From: Comamonadaceae bacterium
GTDB taxonomy: Bacteria; Pseudomonadota; Gammaproteobacteria; Burkholderiales; Burkholderiaceae_C
Assembly (NCBI GenBank): GCA_947372005.1
Contig: CANBRV010000063.1
Location: 1 to 10,376 of the forward strand
Length of the DNA stretch: 10,376 nt
Direction: 5' to 3'
Of this stretch, positions 1-6,570 are shown in pieces (the stretch's first letter is position 1; the number at the start of each line of letters is the position of its first letter). The notes beneath the pieces were generated by a model. That model saw only the letters and a program-made list of their open reading frames with translations. It searched no databases and was not told the DNA's origin. The position numbers were made by a program, and so were the translations under genes.

Positions 1-1303
1 TCTCTTGCCGATAAAGTTTTGCACTGGGGTACCACACACTATCGCTACGATTTAAAAGCCAACGCCAATCGTTATTGGCGTGAAGCAAAATATACACAGG
101 CTTGCCAAGCGCCCCGGCTAAATGCGCAACTGAGGTGTCTACGCTCACCACTACATCCATGCACTCGCACAGAGCAGCAGTCTCAGAAAAGTCGAGTAAG
201 TCTGTTTCAAATCTGCGGATTGCCGATGACGCGATTGCAGGCATGTCGCGCGGCCAAGTCATCCGCTGCAAGCTCACAAATTCATATTCATTTGAGAGCG
301 TTTGTGCAAAAACATCCAAGGGAACGCTTCTACTTTGACTACTTTGATGATGCAGATCGGTACTCCACACAAGCCCAATACGTGGTTTGGTTTTAGCGCC
401 TAATTTAGCTTGCCATTTCTGCACTTTGGTTGGTTCGCTAGTCAGATATTGACTGGGTGCAGGAATGGTTTCAAGCGTCGTGGCAAAGGCCAAAGGCAAA
501 CTCATCATCGGGCAATAAAAATCAAAACTGGGTAGCGGATCATTGATCGCAAAAACTTCAGAAACACCATCCACGCTTTTACAAAGCTCCACCAATCCAG
601 CTTGAACTTCTAGCAACACACGCGCACCCAGCGCAGCAGCCAAGGTGCTATAGCGACAAAACTGGATCATGTCACCAAACCCCTGTTCAGCTTGCAGCAA
701 AATCGTCCGGCCATTCAGTGATGTTTGCCCAAGCCACATAGGCACATCAAAGCTGCGATGCGCTGCGCGATAGGATGGCACTTGCCAGCGCCAGTGATAT
801 TCTTGCCATCCGCGAGTCAAGTCACCAAGTAGCAATAAGCACATACCAAAATTCCAATGAGTCCGTGCGTAATTTGGCTGCGCGGCAATCGCTTTTTCGT
901 ATAGCGCGCAGGCCATTTCATACTGTTTAGTGTCAAAGTAGTACGTTGCCAAATTGCCATGTGCATCTACTGCCGCATCGCCCGCTAGCTCTATCGCTTT
1001 TAAATAATCTTGTGCGGCGGCATTCACATCACCAAGGGCTCGCAGCACAGTGCCGCGGTTGTTATAAGCAATCGCTAGCGTAGGCTGCAACTCAATTGAA
1101 CGAGTCAAATCAACGAGTGCATCGGCATGGCGTCTTAACGAAGCAAAAGCCAGTGCACGGTTGATATATGCAGGGCTAAGAGTGGGGGCCAACATAATCG
1201 CGGCGTCATATTTTTCAACCGCAGCGTCAAATTGGTTGTTTTCCGCTAAAGCTATGCCAGCATCAAGCAATCCAGCGTAAGCAGTTAACCATTGCTCGGC
1301 CAT
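1..1303 (-). CDS. TPR protein with glycosyltransferase-9-like C-terminal domain, 3' end missing
   Basis: Reading the minus strand from ATG at 1303-1301 gives an uninterrupted frame of 434 codons that leaves the window at its left edge, so the stop is not seen. Residues about 10-170 hold roughly five tetratricopeptide repeats (A-x-Y-N-N-R-G at about 79-84, Y-x-x-A-I-x-x-x-P spacing), the last running into a W-Q-E-Y-H-W-R-W segment at 166-173. Residues about 180-434 resemble the heptosyltransferase/GT9 fold found in TPR-glycosyltransferase fusions: RIGLVWS in the middle, then SVDTSVAHLAGALGKP and W-R-W-L-L near the edge. Family proteins usually end soon after this point, so I infer that only a few dozen residues are missing. 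The start has an AAGGATAAGG ribosome binding site and lies 11 bases after the HAD gene stop, so it is the last seen gene of the ratA unit. The sugar donor and acceptor are unknown; the domain could also have lost transferase activity and act as a scaffold. Confidence 0.85.
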   Translation of the reverse strand, partial: MAEQWLTAYAGLLDAGIALAENNQFDAAVEKYDAAIMLAPTLSPAYINRALAFASLRRHADALVDLTRSIELQPTLAIAYNNRGTVLRALGDVNAAAQDYLKAIELAGDAAVDAHGNLATYYFDTKQYEMACALYEKAIAAQPNYARTHWNFGMCLLLLGDLTRGWQEYHWRWQVPSYRAAHRSFDVPMWLGQTSLNGRTILLQAEQGFGDMIQFCRYSTLAAALGARVLLEVQAGLVELCKSVDGVSEVFAINDPLPSFDFYCPMMSLPLAFATTLETIPAPSQYLTSEPTKVQKWQAKLGAKTKPRIGLVWSTDLHHQSSQSRSVPLDVFAQTLSNEYEFVSLQRMTWPRDMPAIASSAIRRFETDLLDFSETAALCECMDVVVSVDTSVAHLAGALGKPVYILLHANNDWRWLLNRSDSVWYPSAKLYRQE

Positions 1304-1314
1304 TAACCTTATCC

Positions 1315-1986
1315 TTACACCTGCAACCATGCCCGTAATTGGGCAATAGAGTCCACAATGATGAGTGGTTTGCAGGTATCTAAAAAGTCGAATTCATGTG
1401 CGCCATAGCTCACACCCACCGCATTCACACCCGCATTCGCCGCCATTTGCAGATCATGCGTCGTATCACCCACCATCAAGGTGCGTGATGCGTCCACCCC
1501 GAACTCATGCATCAACTCAAACAGCATTTGAGGATTGGGCTTACCTTCTGTTTGATCGGCCGTACGCGACGCATCAAAAAGCGTTGATAACTTAACGTTG
1601 ACACCATCCACAAGCACCTCGCGTTCGAGCGTCAGATCTAATCCCCTGCGCGATTTACCAGTGGCAATCGTGACCCAATAGTGCCTGCGCTTCAACGCCG
1701 TGAGTAGCTCAATCACGCCATCGAACAAGTTAACTTCATTTTGTTCAGCAAAAAAATAATGTCGATAACGCTCACCTAGCTGGGGGTATTTTTCTGGCGG
1801 CACATCCGGAGCTGCATGAGCTAAAGCCTCCATCAGATTCAAGCCAATCACATGTGCGGCGCGGTCGGCGCTTGGTCGTTCGCCTCCTACATCAACCACT
1901 GCTTTTTGAATGCAACGTGTAATCAATGCCGTCGAGTCAAACAACGTCCCGTCCCAATCAAAAATGATGAGGTCATATTTTTTCAT
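1315..1986 (-). CDS. HAD-IA family phosphatase, phosphoglycolate phosphatase-like
   Basis: This 223-residue protein has all four haloacid dehalogenase motifs. Motif I is DWDGTLFDS with nucleophile Asp10 and acid/base Asp12. Motif II is ATGKSRRG with Thr109, motif III is Lys149 in EGKPNP, and motif IV is GDTTHD with Asp174 and Asp178 for magnesium. The helical cap lies at about residues 17-85, the type C1 layout of the Gph/PGP subfamily. The expected reaction is hydrolysis of a small phosphomonoester in the cytoplasm. The closest-looking relatives are called phosphoglycolate phosphatase or pyrophosphatase-like, but the substrate cannot be read from the sequence. It starts 14 bases after the rnfH stop with a modest AGGG ribosome binding site and is followed 11 bases later by the TPR gene, so it should be co-transcribed with both. 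Confidence 0.9.
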   Translation of the reverse strand: MKKYDLIIFDWDGTLFDSTALITRCIQKAVVDVGGERPSADRAAHVIGLNLMEALAHAAPDVPPEKYPQLGERYRHYFFAEQNEVNLFDGVIELLTALKRRHYWVTIATGKSRRGLDLTLEREVLVDGVNVKLSTLFDASRTADQTEGKPNPQMLFELMHEFGVDASRTLMVGDTTHDLQMAANAGVNAVGVSYGAHEFDFLDTCKPLIIVDSIAQLRAWLQV

Positions 1987-2000
1987 CGAATAGCCTGCCC

Positions 2001-2318
2001 TTAATAGCCTTGTTTAGCGCCTTCGCGCTTGGTTTTAAACAGTCCCGCTTTTTTAATCCCTTGTTTGTTAAAACGCTCTCGCCTAGCCGTCATGGGATCA
2101 ACACGTAGCTCGCGCACCAATTCCACGCGGTCACCCGCTTGCAATTTGTAATCTAAGCCGACCGCTCGCCCCCAGACCGCGCAGGTGAAGCCTTGCAAGA
2201 GCACTGCCTCGGCAAGGCTTGCTGAAAGCGCCTCGCCGAGCTGCGTGCCTTCTAGAGTGTCCAGCGACACGCACTCAATCTTGCGCTGGGCAAGGGAATA
2301 GTAAATGTCGATGTTCAT
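2001..2318 (-). CDS. rnfH: RnfH/RatB family ubiquitin-like protein
   Basis: The 105-residue product matches the RnfH (UPF0125, beta-grasp) family. An N-terminal strand region begins MNIDIYYSLAQ, the body contains A-V-W-G-R-A-V, and the family signature L-x-x-G-D-R-V-E-L-V-R-E-L-x-x-D-P is followed by A-R-R-E-R-F at about 78-83. The basic lysine-rich tail (KKAGLFKTKREGAK) is longer than in some relatives. Its ATG overlaps the ratA stop in an ATGA junction, so the two are translationally coupled. The gene is known as rnfH from association with rnf operons and as ratB in E. coli, where it sits beside ratA; its biochemical role is not settled. No rnf gene is visible here. Family assignment is firm; function is not. 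Confidence 0.9.
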   Translation of the reverse strand: MNIDIYYSLAQRKIECVSLDTLEGTQLGEALSASLAEAVLLQGFTCAVWGRAVGLDYKLQAGDRVELVRELRVDPMTARRERFNKQGIKKAGLFKTKREGAKQGY

Positions 2319-2767
2319 GCGTAGATTTTCTTCGCGCGGTCAATAAACGCGTCGACAAGCGAACTGGCAATTTTGTCGAAAGCGCTACCAATTGCCATCT
2401 GCAAAAGTGCATTCTTAATCTCATAGCTTAAGTCGAGCGTGACCTTGCAGGCAGGCGTGGCGCTACCGCTAATGGGGTCAAACGACCATGTGCCGCCTAA
2501 GTTTGAAAACGGGCCATCGAGTAGAGACATCTGCACGGCTAAGCCTCCGTCCTCTTTTATGAAGTGTTTGTTATTCGTCGTGAATGCTTGTTTAAAGCCT
2601 GCTAACTGCATGCCAATGCTGGCCTTCATACCGTGATCGGATTGCTCGATTACACGAGATTCGTGACACCAAGGCAAAAACTCGTGATAACGCGCCACGT
2701 CAGTCACCACGTCAAACATTTGCGTAGGGCTATACCAAATAAGGACGGACTTGTGGAGGGATTTCAT
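2315..2767 (-). CDS. ratA: RatA family START/COQ10-like domain protein
   Basis: The product has 150 residues and is a single START/polyketide-cyclase fold domain of the COQ10/RatA type. Signatures are the opening K-S-V-L-I-W-Y-S-P-x-Q-M-F, the V-x-D-V-x-x-Y-x-E-F-L-P-W-C segment at about 22-34, the G-P-F-S-x-L-x-G-x-W strand at about 85-94, and a long C-terminal amphipathic helix after L-S-Y-E-I-K-N. In E. coli RatA has been reported to bind the 50S subunit and block 70S assembly, while COQ10 homologues bind ubiquinone; which applies here is open. The gene diverges from smpB, a neighbourhood conserved widely in proteobacteria. No good Shine-Dalgarno is visible before ATG 2767-2765, but the fold needs this N-terminus. 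Confidence 0.92.
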   Translation of the reverse strand: MKSLHKSVLIWYSPTQMFDVVTDVARYHEFLPWCHESRVIEQSDHGMKASIGMQLAGFKQAFTTNNKHFIKEDGGLAVQMSLLDGPFSNLGGTWSFDPISGSATPACKVTLDLSYEIKNALLQMAIGSAFDKIASSLVDAFIDRAKKIYA

Positions 2768-2780
2768 CTATCAATAGAAT
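2751..2780 (+). promoter_or_regulatory. Possible sigma-70 promoter for smpB
   Basis: A TTGTGG hexamer at 2751-2756 (three of six matches to TTGACA) is followed after 18 bases by TAGAAT at 2775-2780 (five of six to TATAAT). Transcription would begin near 2787, giving a leader of about 15 bases before the smpB ATG. The -35 part lies inside the first codons of ratA. I found no equally good promoter for ratA on the opposite strand. This is pattern matching only. Confidence 0.35.
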
Positions 2781-2801
2781 CAATAAAACTGACAACGATT
2801 T

Positions 2802-3302
2802 ATGGCAACGACAAAACCCACATCATCACCTGCAAAAAAAACAGCCCCTTTGGGCAAAATTGCCGATAACAAAAAAGCAATCTTTAACTATTTTATTGAG
2901 GAACGTTTTGAAGCTGGCATGGTACTTGAAGGCTGGGAGGTGAAGGCAGCCCGAATGGGAAAGGTACAAATCACGGACGGCTTTGTTTTAATCAGGGATG
3001 GCGAGCTCTTCATGATGGGATGCCAAATCAATCCGCTGCACACGGCCTCGACCCACGTGAACCCCAACCACCTGCGCAGCAAAAAGCTTTTACTTAAAAA
3101 AGAAGAAATTAAAAAACTCATTGGTAAAACCGAGCAAAAGGGCTACACCTTGGTTGCACTCAATATGCACTGGAAGAACGGCAAAATCAAATGTGAAATT
3201 GGCTTAGCCAAAGGCAAGGCAGAGCACGACAAGCGCGACGTGATCAAAGACCGCGAGGGCAAGCGCGAGGTAGAGCGTGCCATGAAATCGCGCAATCGCT
3301 AA
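2802..3302 (+). CDS. smpB: SsrA-binding protein SmpB
   Basis: SmpB binds tmRNA and delivers it to stalled ribosomes in trans-translation. The 166-residue product has a lysine-rich N-terminal extension of about 20 residues and then the OB-fold core. The core includes I-A-D-N-K-K-A-x-F-N-Y-F-I-E-E-R-F-E-A-G and L-x-G-W-E-V-K-A-A-R, the family hallmark, followed by G-K-V-Q-I-T-D-G-F. It ends with a basic tail (HDKRDVIKDREGKREVERAMK) that fits the helix inserted in the mRNA channel during rescue. The length is slightly above the common 150-160 because of the N-terminal extension. The ATG has no clear Shine-Dalgarno and the leader may be very short, so initiation could be weak or leader-poor. The stop is only 19 bases from the convergent exbD stop. 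The tmRNA gene ssrA is not in the window. Confidence 0.97.
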   Translation: MATTKPTSSPAKKTAPLGKIADNKKAIFNYFIEERFEAGMVLEGWEVKAARMGKVQITDGFVLIRDGELFMMGCQINPLHTASTHVNPNHLRSKKLLLKKEEIKKLIGKTEQKGYTLVALNMHWKNGKIKCEIGLAKGKAEHDKRDVIKDREGKREVERAMKSRNR

Positions 3303-3321
3303 TACTGAATGCCCATAAGCC

Positions 3322-3738
3322 TTATCTTTTAGGCTCGGTAATGAACCCTATTTTTTTTAAACCTGCTTGCTGCGCCGTTGCCATTGCCTGTGCCATGCGC
3401 TCGTAGCGCACGTTTTTATCACCTCGAATGTGCAGTTCTGGTTGCGGATTTTGCTGCGATGCGGCCTGCAGGCGAGACGCAAACTCGGCATCGGTAACGG
3501 TAACGGTCGCGTCATTCAAAAAGTAAGCGCCCTGTGCATCCACACTTAACCGCAAAGTCTCGGGCTTGATGTTTTGAACTTGATTAGAAGCCTGCGGCAA
3601 ATCGATATTGACCGAATGCTTCATCACGGGAATGGTAATGATAAAAATAATGAGCAACACCAGCATGATGTCCACCATGGGCGTCATATTGATCTCATTC
3701 ATCACGTCGTCGCTGTCGTCTTGAATTCCAAAAGACAT
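3322..3738 (-). CDS. exbD: Biopolymer transport protein ExbD
   Basis: ExbD is the inner-membrane proton-channel partner of ExbB that energises TonB. From ATG 3738-3736 the product has 138 residues: a short cytoplasmic N-terminus (NEINMTPMVD), one membrane helix at about 21-41, and a periplasmic domain to the C-terminus. Asp23 at the start of the helix (M-V-D-I-M-L-V-L) corresponds to the essential membrane aspartate of ExbD/TolR. The start is fixed by a perfect AAGGAGG ribosome binding site at 3747-3753, eight bases upstream. A longer in-frame reading from 3795 would overlap exbB and add a non-family N-terminus, so I reject it. The exbB stop codon shares bases with this ribosome binding site, 13 bases before the start. 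It is the last gene of the iron operon. Membership beside tonB and a siderophore-type receptor supports ExbD rather than TolR. Confidence 0.95.
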   Translation of the reverse strand: MSFGIQDDSDDVMNEINMTPMVDIMLVLLIIFIITIPVMKHSVNIDLPQASNQVQNIKPETLRLSVDAQGAYFLNDATVTVTDAEFASRLQAASQQNPQPELHIRGDKNVRYERMAQAMATAQQAGLKKIGFITEPKR

Positions 3739-3746
3739 GGTCTTGG

Positions 3747-3753
3747 CCTCCTT
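3747..3753 (-). promoter_or_regulatory. Perfect ribosome binding site deciding the exbD start
   Basis: AAGGAGG on the minus strand, eight bases before ATG 3738. Its first two bases belong to the TAA stop of exbB (3752-3754), so ribosomes finishing exbB end on the exbD initiation site. This sets the 138-residue exbD start and implies tight coupling of ExbB and ExbD synthesis. Confidence 0.85.
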
Positions 3754-4486
3754 AGCGATCAAGCGCTGGCATCGGCATGCTATTGGCCGAGCCAATGCTA
3801 CTGACGCGCGTGCCTGTCACAAAGTAAGCATGCAAATCGTGGGCAAATCGTCCCAGTTTTTGCAGCACCGTTTTATTGCCACGCACCAAAGCGTTGTAGC
3901 CCAGCACCGCTGGAATGGCCACGGCTAAGCCCAGCGCCGTCATGATGAGCGACTCGCCTATAGGGCCCGCCACCTTATCAATCGTGGCCTGGCCTGCTGC
4001 GCCAATCGATAGCAAGGCGTGATAAATGCCCCACACCGTACCAAAGAGTCCAACAAAAGGCGCGGTCGAGCCTACCGAAGCGGTAATCGCCAAGCCTGAT
4101 TGCAAGCGCGAAGTGAACTCGTCCATCGCGTTACGCATCGTGCGGGTCACCCAATCACTGATATCCAGCGCATCATGCAGATGTACCTTGGTTTTTCTGT
4201 GATGCAGCGTCGCTTCGCGACCCTCTAGCGCTAGCTGACGAAACGGATTAGCCGGATCGCTACCTAATTTATCAAGACCCGCCGCAAAGTCTTCGCTATG
4301 CCAAAAGTCCTCAGCACTTTTCGCGATGCGCTTGTATTTGATGAGATCTAAGGTCTTGATGATGATGACCATCCAAGAAGCCAGCGACATGACGAGCAGC
4401 AACAGCGCGACCGTTTTAGTGACAACATCACCTTGATACCAAACATTGGCTAAACCAAATTGTGAGTGCTCGAATTGCGAATTCAT
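3752..4486 (-). CDS. exbB: Biopolymer transport protein ExbB (MotA/TolQ/ExbB family)
   Basis: ExbB forms the pentameric inner-membrane pore around ExbD. The 244-residue product has three predicted membrane segments at about 22-44, 131-158 and 175-200, with a large cytoplasmic loop between the first and second. The family core motif STAPFVGLFGTVWGI lies at 140-154, and G-P-I-G-E-S-L with Glu178 leads into the third helix, matching the conserved glutamate of ExbB. A ribosome binding site TGGAG sits seven bases before the ATG. It is preceded by tonB (33-base gap) and followed by exbD (13 bases). The C-terminal tail after residue 225 is variable and not family-diagnostic. TolQ is the alternative paralogue, but no tolR/tolA/tolB genes are near and the tonB neighbour decides for ExbB. 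Confidence 0.95.
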   Translation of the reverse strand: MNSQFEHSQFGLANVWYQGDVVTKTVALLLLVMSLASWMVIIIKTLDLIKYKRIAKSAEDFWHSEDFAAGLDKLGSDPANPFRQLALEGREATLHHRKTKVHLHDALDISDWVTRTMRNAMDEFTSRLQSGLAITASVGSTAPFVGLFGTVWGIYHALLSIGAAGQATIDKVAGPIGESLIMTALGLAVAIPAVLGYNALVRGNKTVLQKLGRFAHDLHAYFVTGTRVSSIGSANSMPMPALDR

Positions 4487-4519
4487 TGTAAAACTCCAGT
4501 GTAAAAATCTTTCAAGTGC

Positions 4520-5182
4520 CTATCCAAGCACCCAATTAATAGGAATGTTGAACCACATAGATTCAGGCACGCCAGCACGCTTGCCCGGCACAAAGCGCCA
4601 ACGCATAATGGTGTCCATTGCCGCTTGGTCAAGACGGGTAAAACCGCTAGATTTGGCAAGTTCGGTCTGCTTGGGCAGACCATCCACTCCAATGAGCACG
4701 CGCACTATCGTTTTGCCTTGTTCGCCCTGGCGACGGCTCATAGCTGGGTAGCTGGGCTTTGGGTTTTGTAGATAGTCTGCATCGCTAGAAGGCAATTGCA
4801 TGACGGGCTGTACAGGTGCTGGCGGAGCGCTTATTGCAGGGGCAGCAGCAACGATAATGGCCGCAGGTGCAGGTAGCACCGCAGCAGGACTTGGTTGTGC
4901 CGTCGCAGCAGCGGGAGGCACAAGTGGCGCAGGCACAGCAGGCGCAGGCTTTTGCGCGGGCAACGGAGTTAGTTTGGGATGCTCTATTTTTGGCGAATAG
5001 TCCTCTGCTTTTGACATGGTCGGAATCGCCATGCTGATCACCTCGGCAGGAATCAACATCTCCACGCTACGCTTTAAAAGACCATTTTGCAAAAACCAAA
5101 TCCCGCCCACGTGCAACAGCACAAGCACAGCAATCACTACGGTGTTGCGGCTGTATCTGCGATGCTTTAAAACCACGAGCAT
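4520..5182 (-). CDS. tonB: Energy transducer TonB
   Basis: TonB spans the periplasm and transmits proton-motive force from ExbB-ExbD to outer-membrane receptors. From ATG 5182-5180 the product has 220 residues. These are a basic cytoplasmic end (KHRRYSRN), one membrane helix at about 14-32 carrying His24 (likely equivalent of the functional membrane histidine of TonB), a proline/alanine-rich stretch at about 71-127, and a C-terminal TonB domain from about 138. That last domain has P-S-Y-P-x-x-S-R-R-x-G-E-Q-G and ends F-N-I-P-I-N-W. The frame stays open upstream to 5251, but that extension overlaps the permease gene by 62 bases and would put extra residues before the helix. No Shine-Dalgarno precedes ATG 5182, which lies seven bases after the permease TAA, so re-initiation by coupling is likely. 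The start is less certain than the identity. Confidence 0.92.
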   Translation of the reverse strand: MLVVLKHRRYSRNTVVIAVLVLLHVGGIWFLQNGLLKRSVEMLIPAEVISMAIPTMSKAEDYSPKIEHPKLTPLPAQKPAPAVPAPLVPPAAATAQPSPAAVLPAPAAIIVAAAPAISAPPAPVQPVMQLPSSDADYLQNPKPSYPAMSRRQGEQGKTIVRVLIGVDGLPKQTELAKSSGFTRLDQAAMDTIMRWRFVPGKRAGVPESMWFNIPINWVLG

Positions 5183-5189
5183 TAAAAAA

Positions 5190-5951
5190 TTAACGCGTGA
5201 GCCGATGATCTCGCCAATGAGCAACGGCCAACCACACCGTAGGAACGACAACCAGAGAAAGCGAGATCATTTGCGCAATAAAGCCTTCGGCTAAGTCTTC
5301 CGTTGAAGCATGCCACCAGCTGTTATCAATCCCAGGGATCGCTTGAGCTTCGGTAAATTCGTGCAAGGCATAGACGACGAGCTGAACGCCAAAAATCAAT
5401 AAAAACCAAGAGGTCACACGAAAGAAACGTCCAAGATCTACTGCTTTGCCATAACGGCTCCAAGCCCACGCCACAAGGCTTGCCAGAGCAGTGCCTAAAA
5501 ACCCACCTAAGGCTAGATGAAACATATCGCTACTAGAGGCCAAGGTGGCTAGCATGGTGGCCGTCTCTACGCCTTCGCGGCCCACCATAAAGAGCGTAAA
5601 AATAAAAACAGCAAACCAAGCTTTGCTACCGTTTAGCACACTTATTTTTTCTAAACGGGCGGTAATTTCACGACCCATTGTTTTCCCCGCCTTCATCATG
5701 TGTACCACGCACCACAATACAGCTACTGCGGCCAACAATGCCATTACCCCTTCAGCAACAGGCGACAGCGCTCCAATGCGTGAAAGCACAAAACCTAAAA
5801 GCGCAGAGAGTGCAACAGCCACACCTAAGCCACTGCGAATAGCCGATAGCAAATGCACATACCCTGTTTTACGCAAGTACAAACTGGCAATAGCGACCAC
5901 CAACAATGCCTCTAAGCCTTCGCGAAAAGTAATCAATAAGATGGAGAACAT
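5190..5951 (-). CDS. FTR1/EfeU family iron permease
   Basis: The 253-residue protein is a multi-helix inner-membrane permease of the FTR1 (OFeT) family. It carries both R-E-G-x-E iron-binding motifs, REGLE at residues 10-14 in the first helix and REGVE at 125-129 in the fourth, with about seven hydrophobic segments. Family members import iron, classically after oxidation by a partner: Fet3 in yeast, EfeO/EfeB in bacteria. No EfeO, EfeB, cupredoxin or p19-like gene is present here; instead the gene follows a PepSY membrane protein by 10 bases and precedes tonB by 7. An AAGGA ribosome binding site stands seven bases from the ATG. Placement inside a receptor-tonB-exbBD operon suggests it takes iron released in the periplasm across the inner membrane. 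That pairing is inference. Confidence 0.9.
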   Translation of the reverse strand: MFSILLITFREGLEALLVVAIASLYLRKTGYVHLLSAIRSGLGVAVALSALLGFVLSRIGALSPVAEGVMALLAAVAVLWCVVHMMKAGKTMGREITARLEKISVLNGSKAWFAVFIFTLFMVGREGVETATMLATLASSSDMFHLALGGFLGTALASLVAWAWSRYGKAVDLGRFFRVTSWFLLIFGVQLVVYALHEFTEAQAIPGIDNSWWHASTEDLAEGFIAQMISLSLVVVPTVWLAVAHWRDHRLTR

Positions 5952-5961
5952 TTAGATTTCC

Positions 5962-6570
5962 TTAATTAAAAATAGAGGTGAGTGACAACAGCGCCGTCAC
6001 CATGACCGAAACAGAAAAGATAACCACGCCAACCGTTCGGCGGCGACTACCCTGCACCCAAAGCAACACGCCAGAGATGGATAAAAAAATCATGCTGCCA
6101 GCTAAGGTATCCACCAGCAAAATCCAAGGCACGGCCATTCCAGTGCCTTTATGCAAGTTGGTCAATGTGGCGATGACCCCGTTCGATGTGGTTGAAACAC
6201 CCACGGTGCGATTGCCCTTCCAGTACTCCGCTTGCATCATTTGACCTGGACCACCAAAGTTAAACACCCAGCGCTCTGGTTGCATCACGCCTTCCGCCCA
6301 AGGCACGCGTTTGGCAGGCTCGGTGCGGACATTGTGTGGTGGCTGAGCAGCTCCTAGTGCACTTTGAAGCCATGTGGCCATCGCAGGTGCACCACTTGGC
6401 AGGGTATCTGGTAACGCTAGCTGGGCGTTGGTGCGCACCTGCGCCGTAGGCAGTTTGAGCACGCTACGGTGATTCAGCCAAATGCCGCTAAAGCCAAACA
6501 GTAATCCGAGAATCGCGCCCCACAAGCCAATCCAGCCGTGGCTTTTGCGCAGCCAATAGGCGAAGTTCAT
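5962..6570 (-). CDS. PepSY-associated membrane protein, possible ferric-reductase-like
   Basis: This 202-residue protein has the architecture of short PepSY_TM-like proteins. One N-terminal membrane helix (about 12-33) is preceded by RKSHGWIGL and followed by W-L-N-H-R. Then comes a periplasmic PepSY-like region (about 35-145) and two C-terminal helices (about 147-172 and 178-200). Histidines 11, 34 and 140 (L-H-K-G-T-G) flank the helices in positions that in related PepSY_TM proteins are proposed heme or metal ligands. Such proteins are often found beside siderophore receptors and some are annotated as iron-uptake or flavin/heme reductases. Its ATG overlaps the dioxygenase stop by ATGA, and it precedes the permease by 10 bases. 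A role in reducing or handling periplasmic iron is plausible but unproven; it could instead be an assembly or regulatory factor. Confidence 0.75.
   Translation of the reverse strand: MNFAYWLRKSHGWIGLWGAILGLLFGFSGIWLNHRSVLKLPTAQVRTNAQLALPDTLPSGAPAMATWLQSALGAAQPPHNVRTEPAKRVPWAEGVMQPERWVFNFGGPGQMMQAEYWKGNRTVGVSTTSNGVIATLTNLHKGTGMAVPWILLVDTLAGSMIFLSISGVLLWVQGSRRRTVGVVIFSVSVMVTALLSLTSIFN

Noticed and set aside
19..396. Plus-strand open frame of 125 codons at the left end
   Set aside because: It lies antisense to the well-supported TPR/glycosyltransferase gene, and its translation resembles no family I recognise.
2315..2767. RatA-RatB as a toxin-antitoxin pair
   Set aside because: The name suggests it, but the COQ10-like fold, the wide conservation beside smpB and the unclear role of RnfH do not support calling a toxin-antitoxin system from sequence alone.
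3318..3335. Intrinsic terminator between convergent smpB and exbD (AGCCT, eight-base loop, AGGCT)
   Set aside because: Only five base pairs with no adjacent T-run on either strand; the T-run at 3351-3358 is too far away and encodes lysines of exbD.
3739..3795. N-terminal extension of exbD to an upstream ATG at 3795
   Set aside because: It overlaps exbB, is rich in Arg and Cys unlike ExbD, and a perfect AAGGAGG points to ATG 3738.
4800..5000. Open plus-strand frame rich in Gly and Ala opposite tonB
   Set aside because: It is the complement of the proline/alanine-rich TonB linker, a typical shadow frame.
5183..5251. N-terminal extension of tonB to ATG 5251
   Set aside because: It overlaps the permease gene by 62 bases and adds residues before the membrane anchor that TonB proteins do not normally have.
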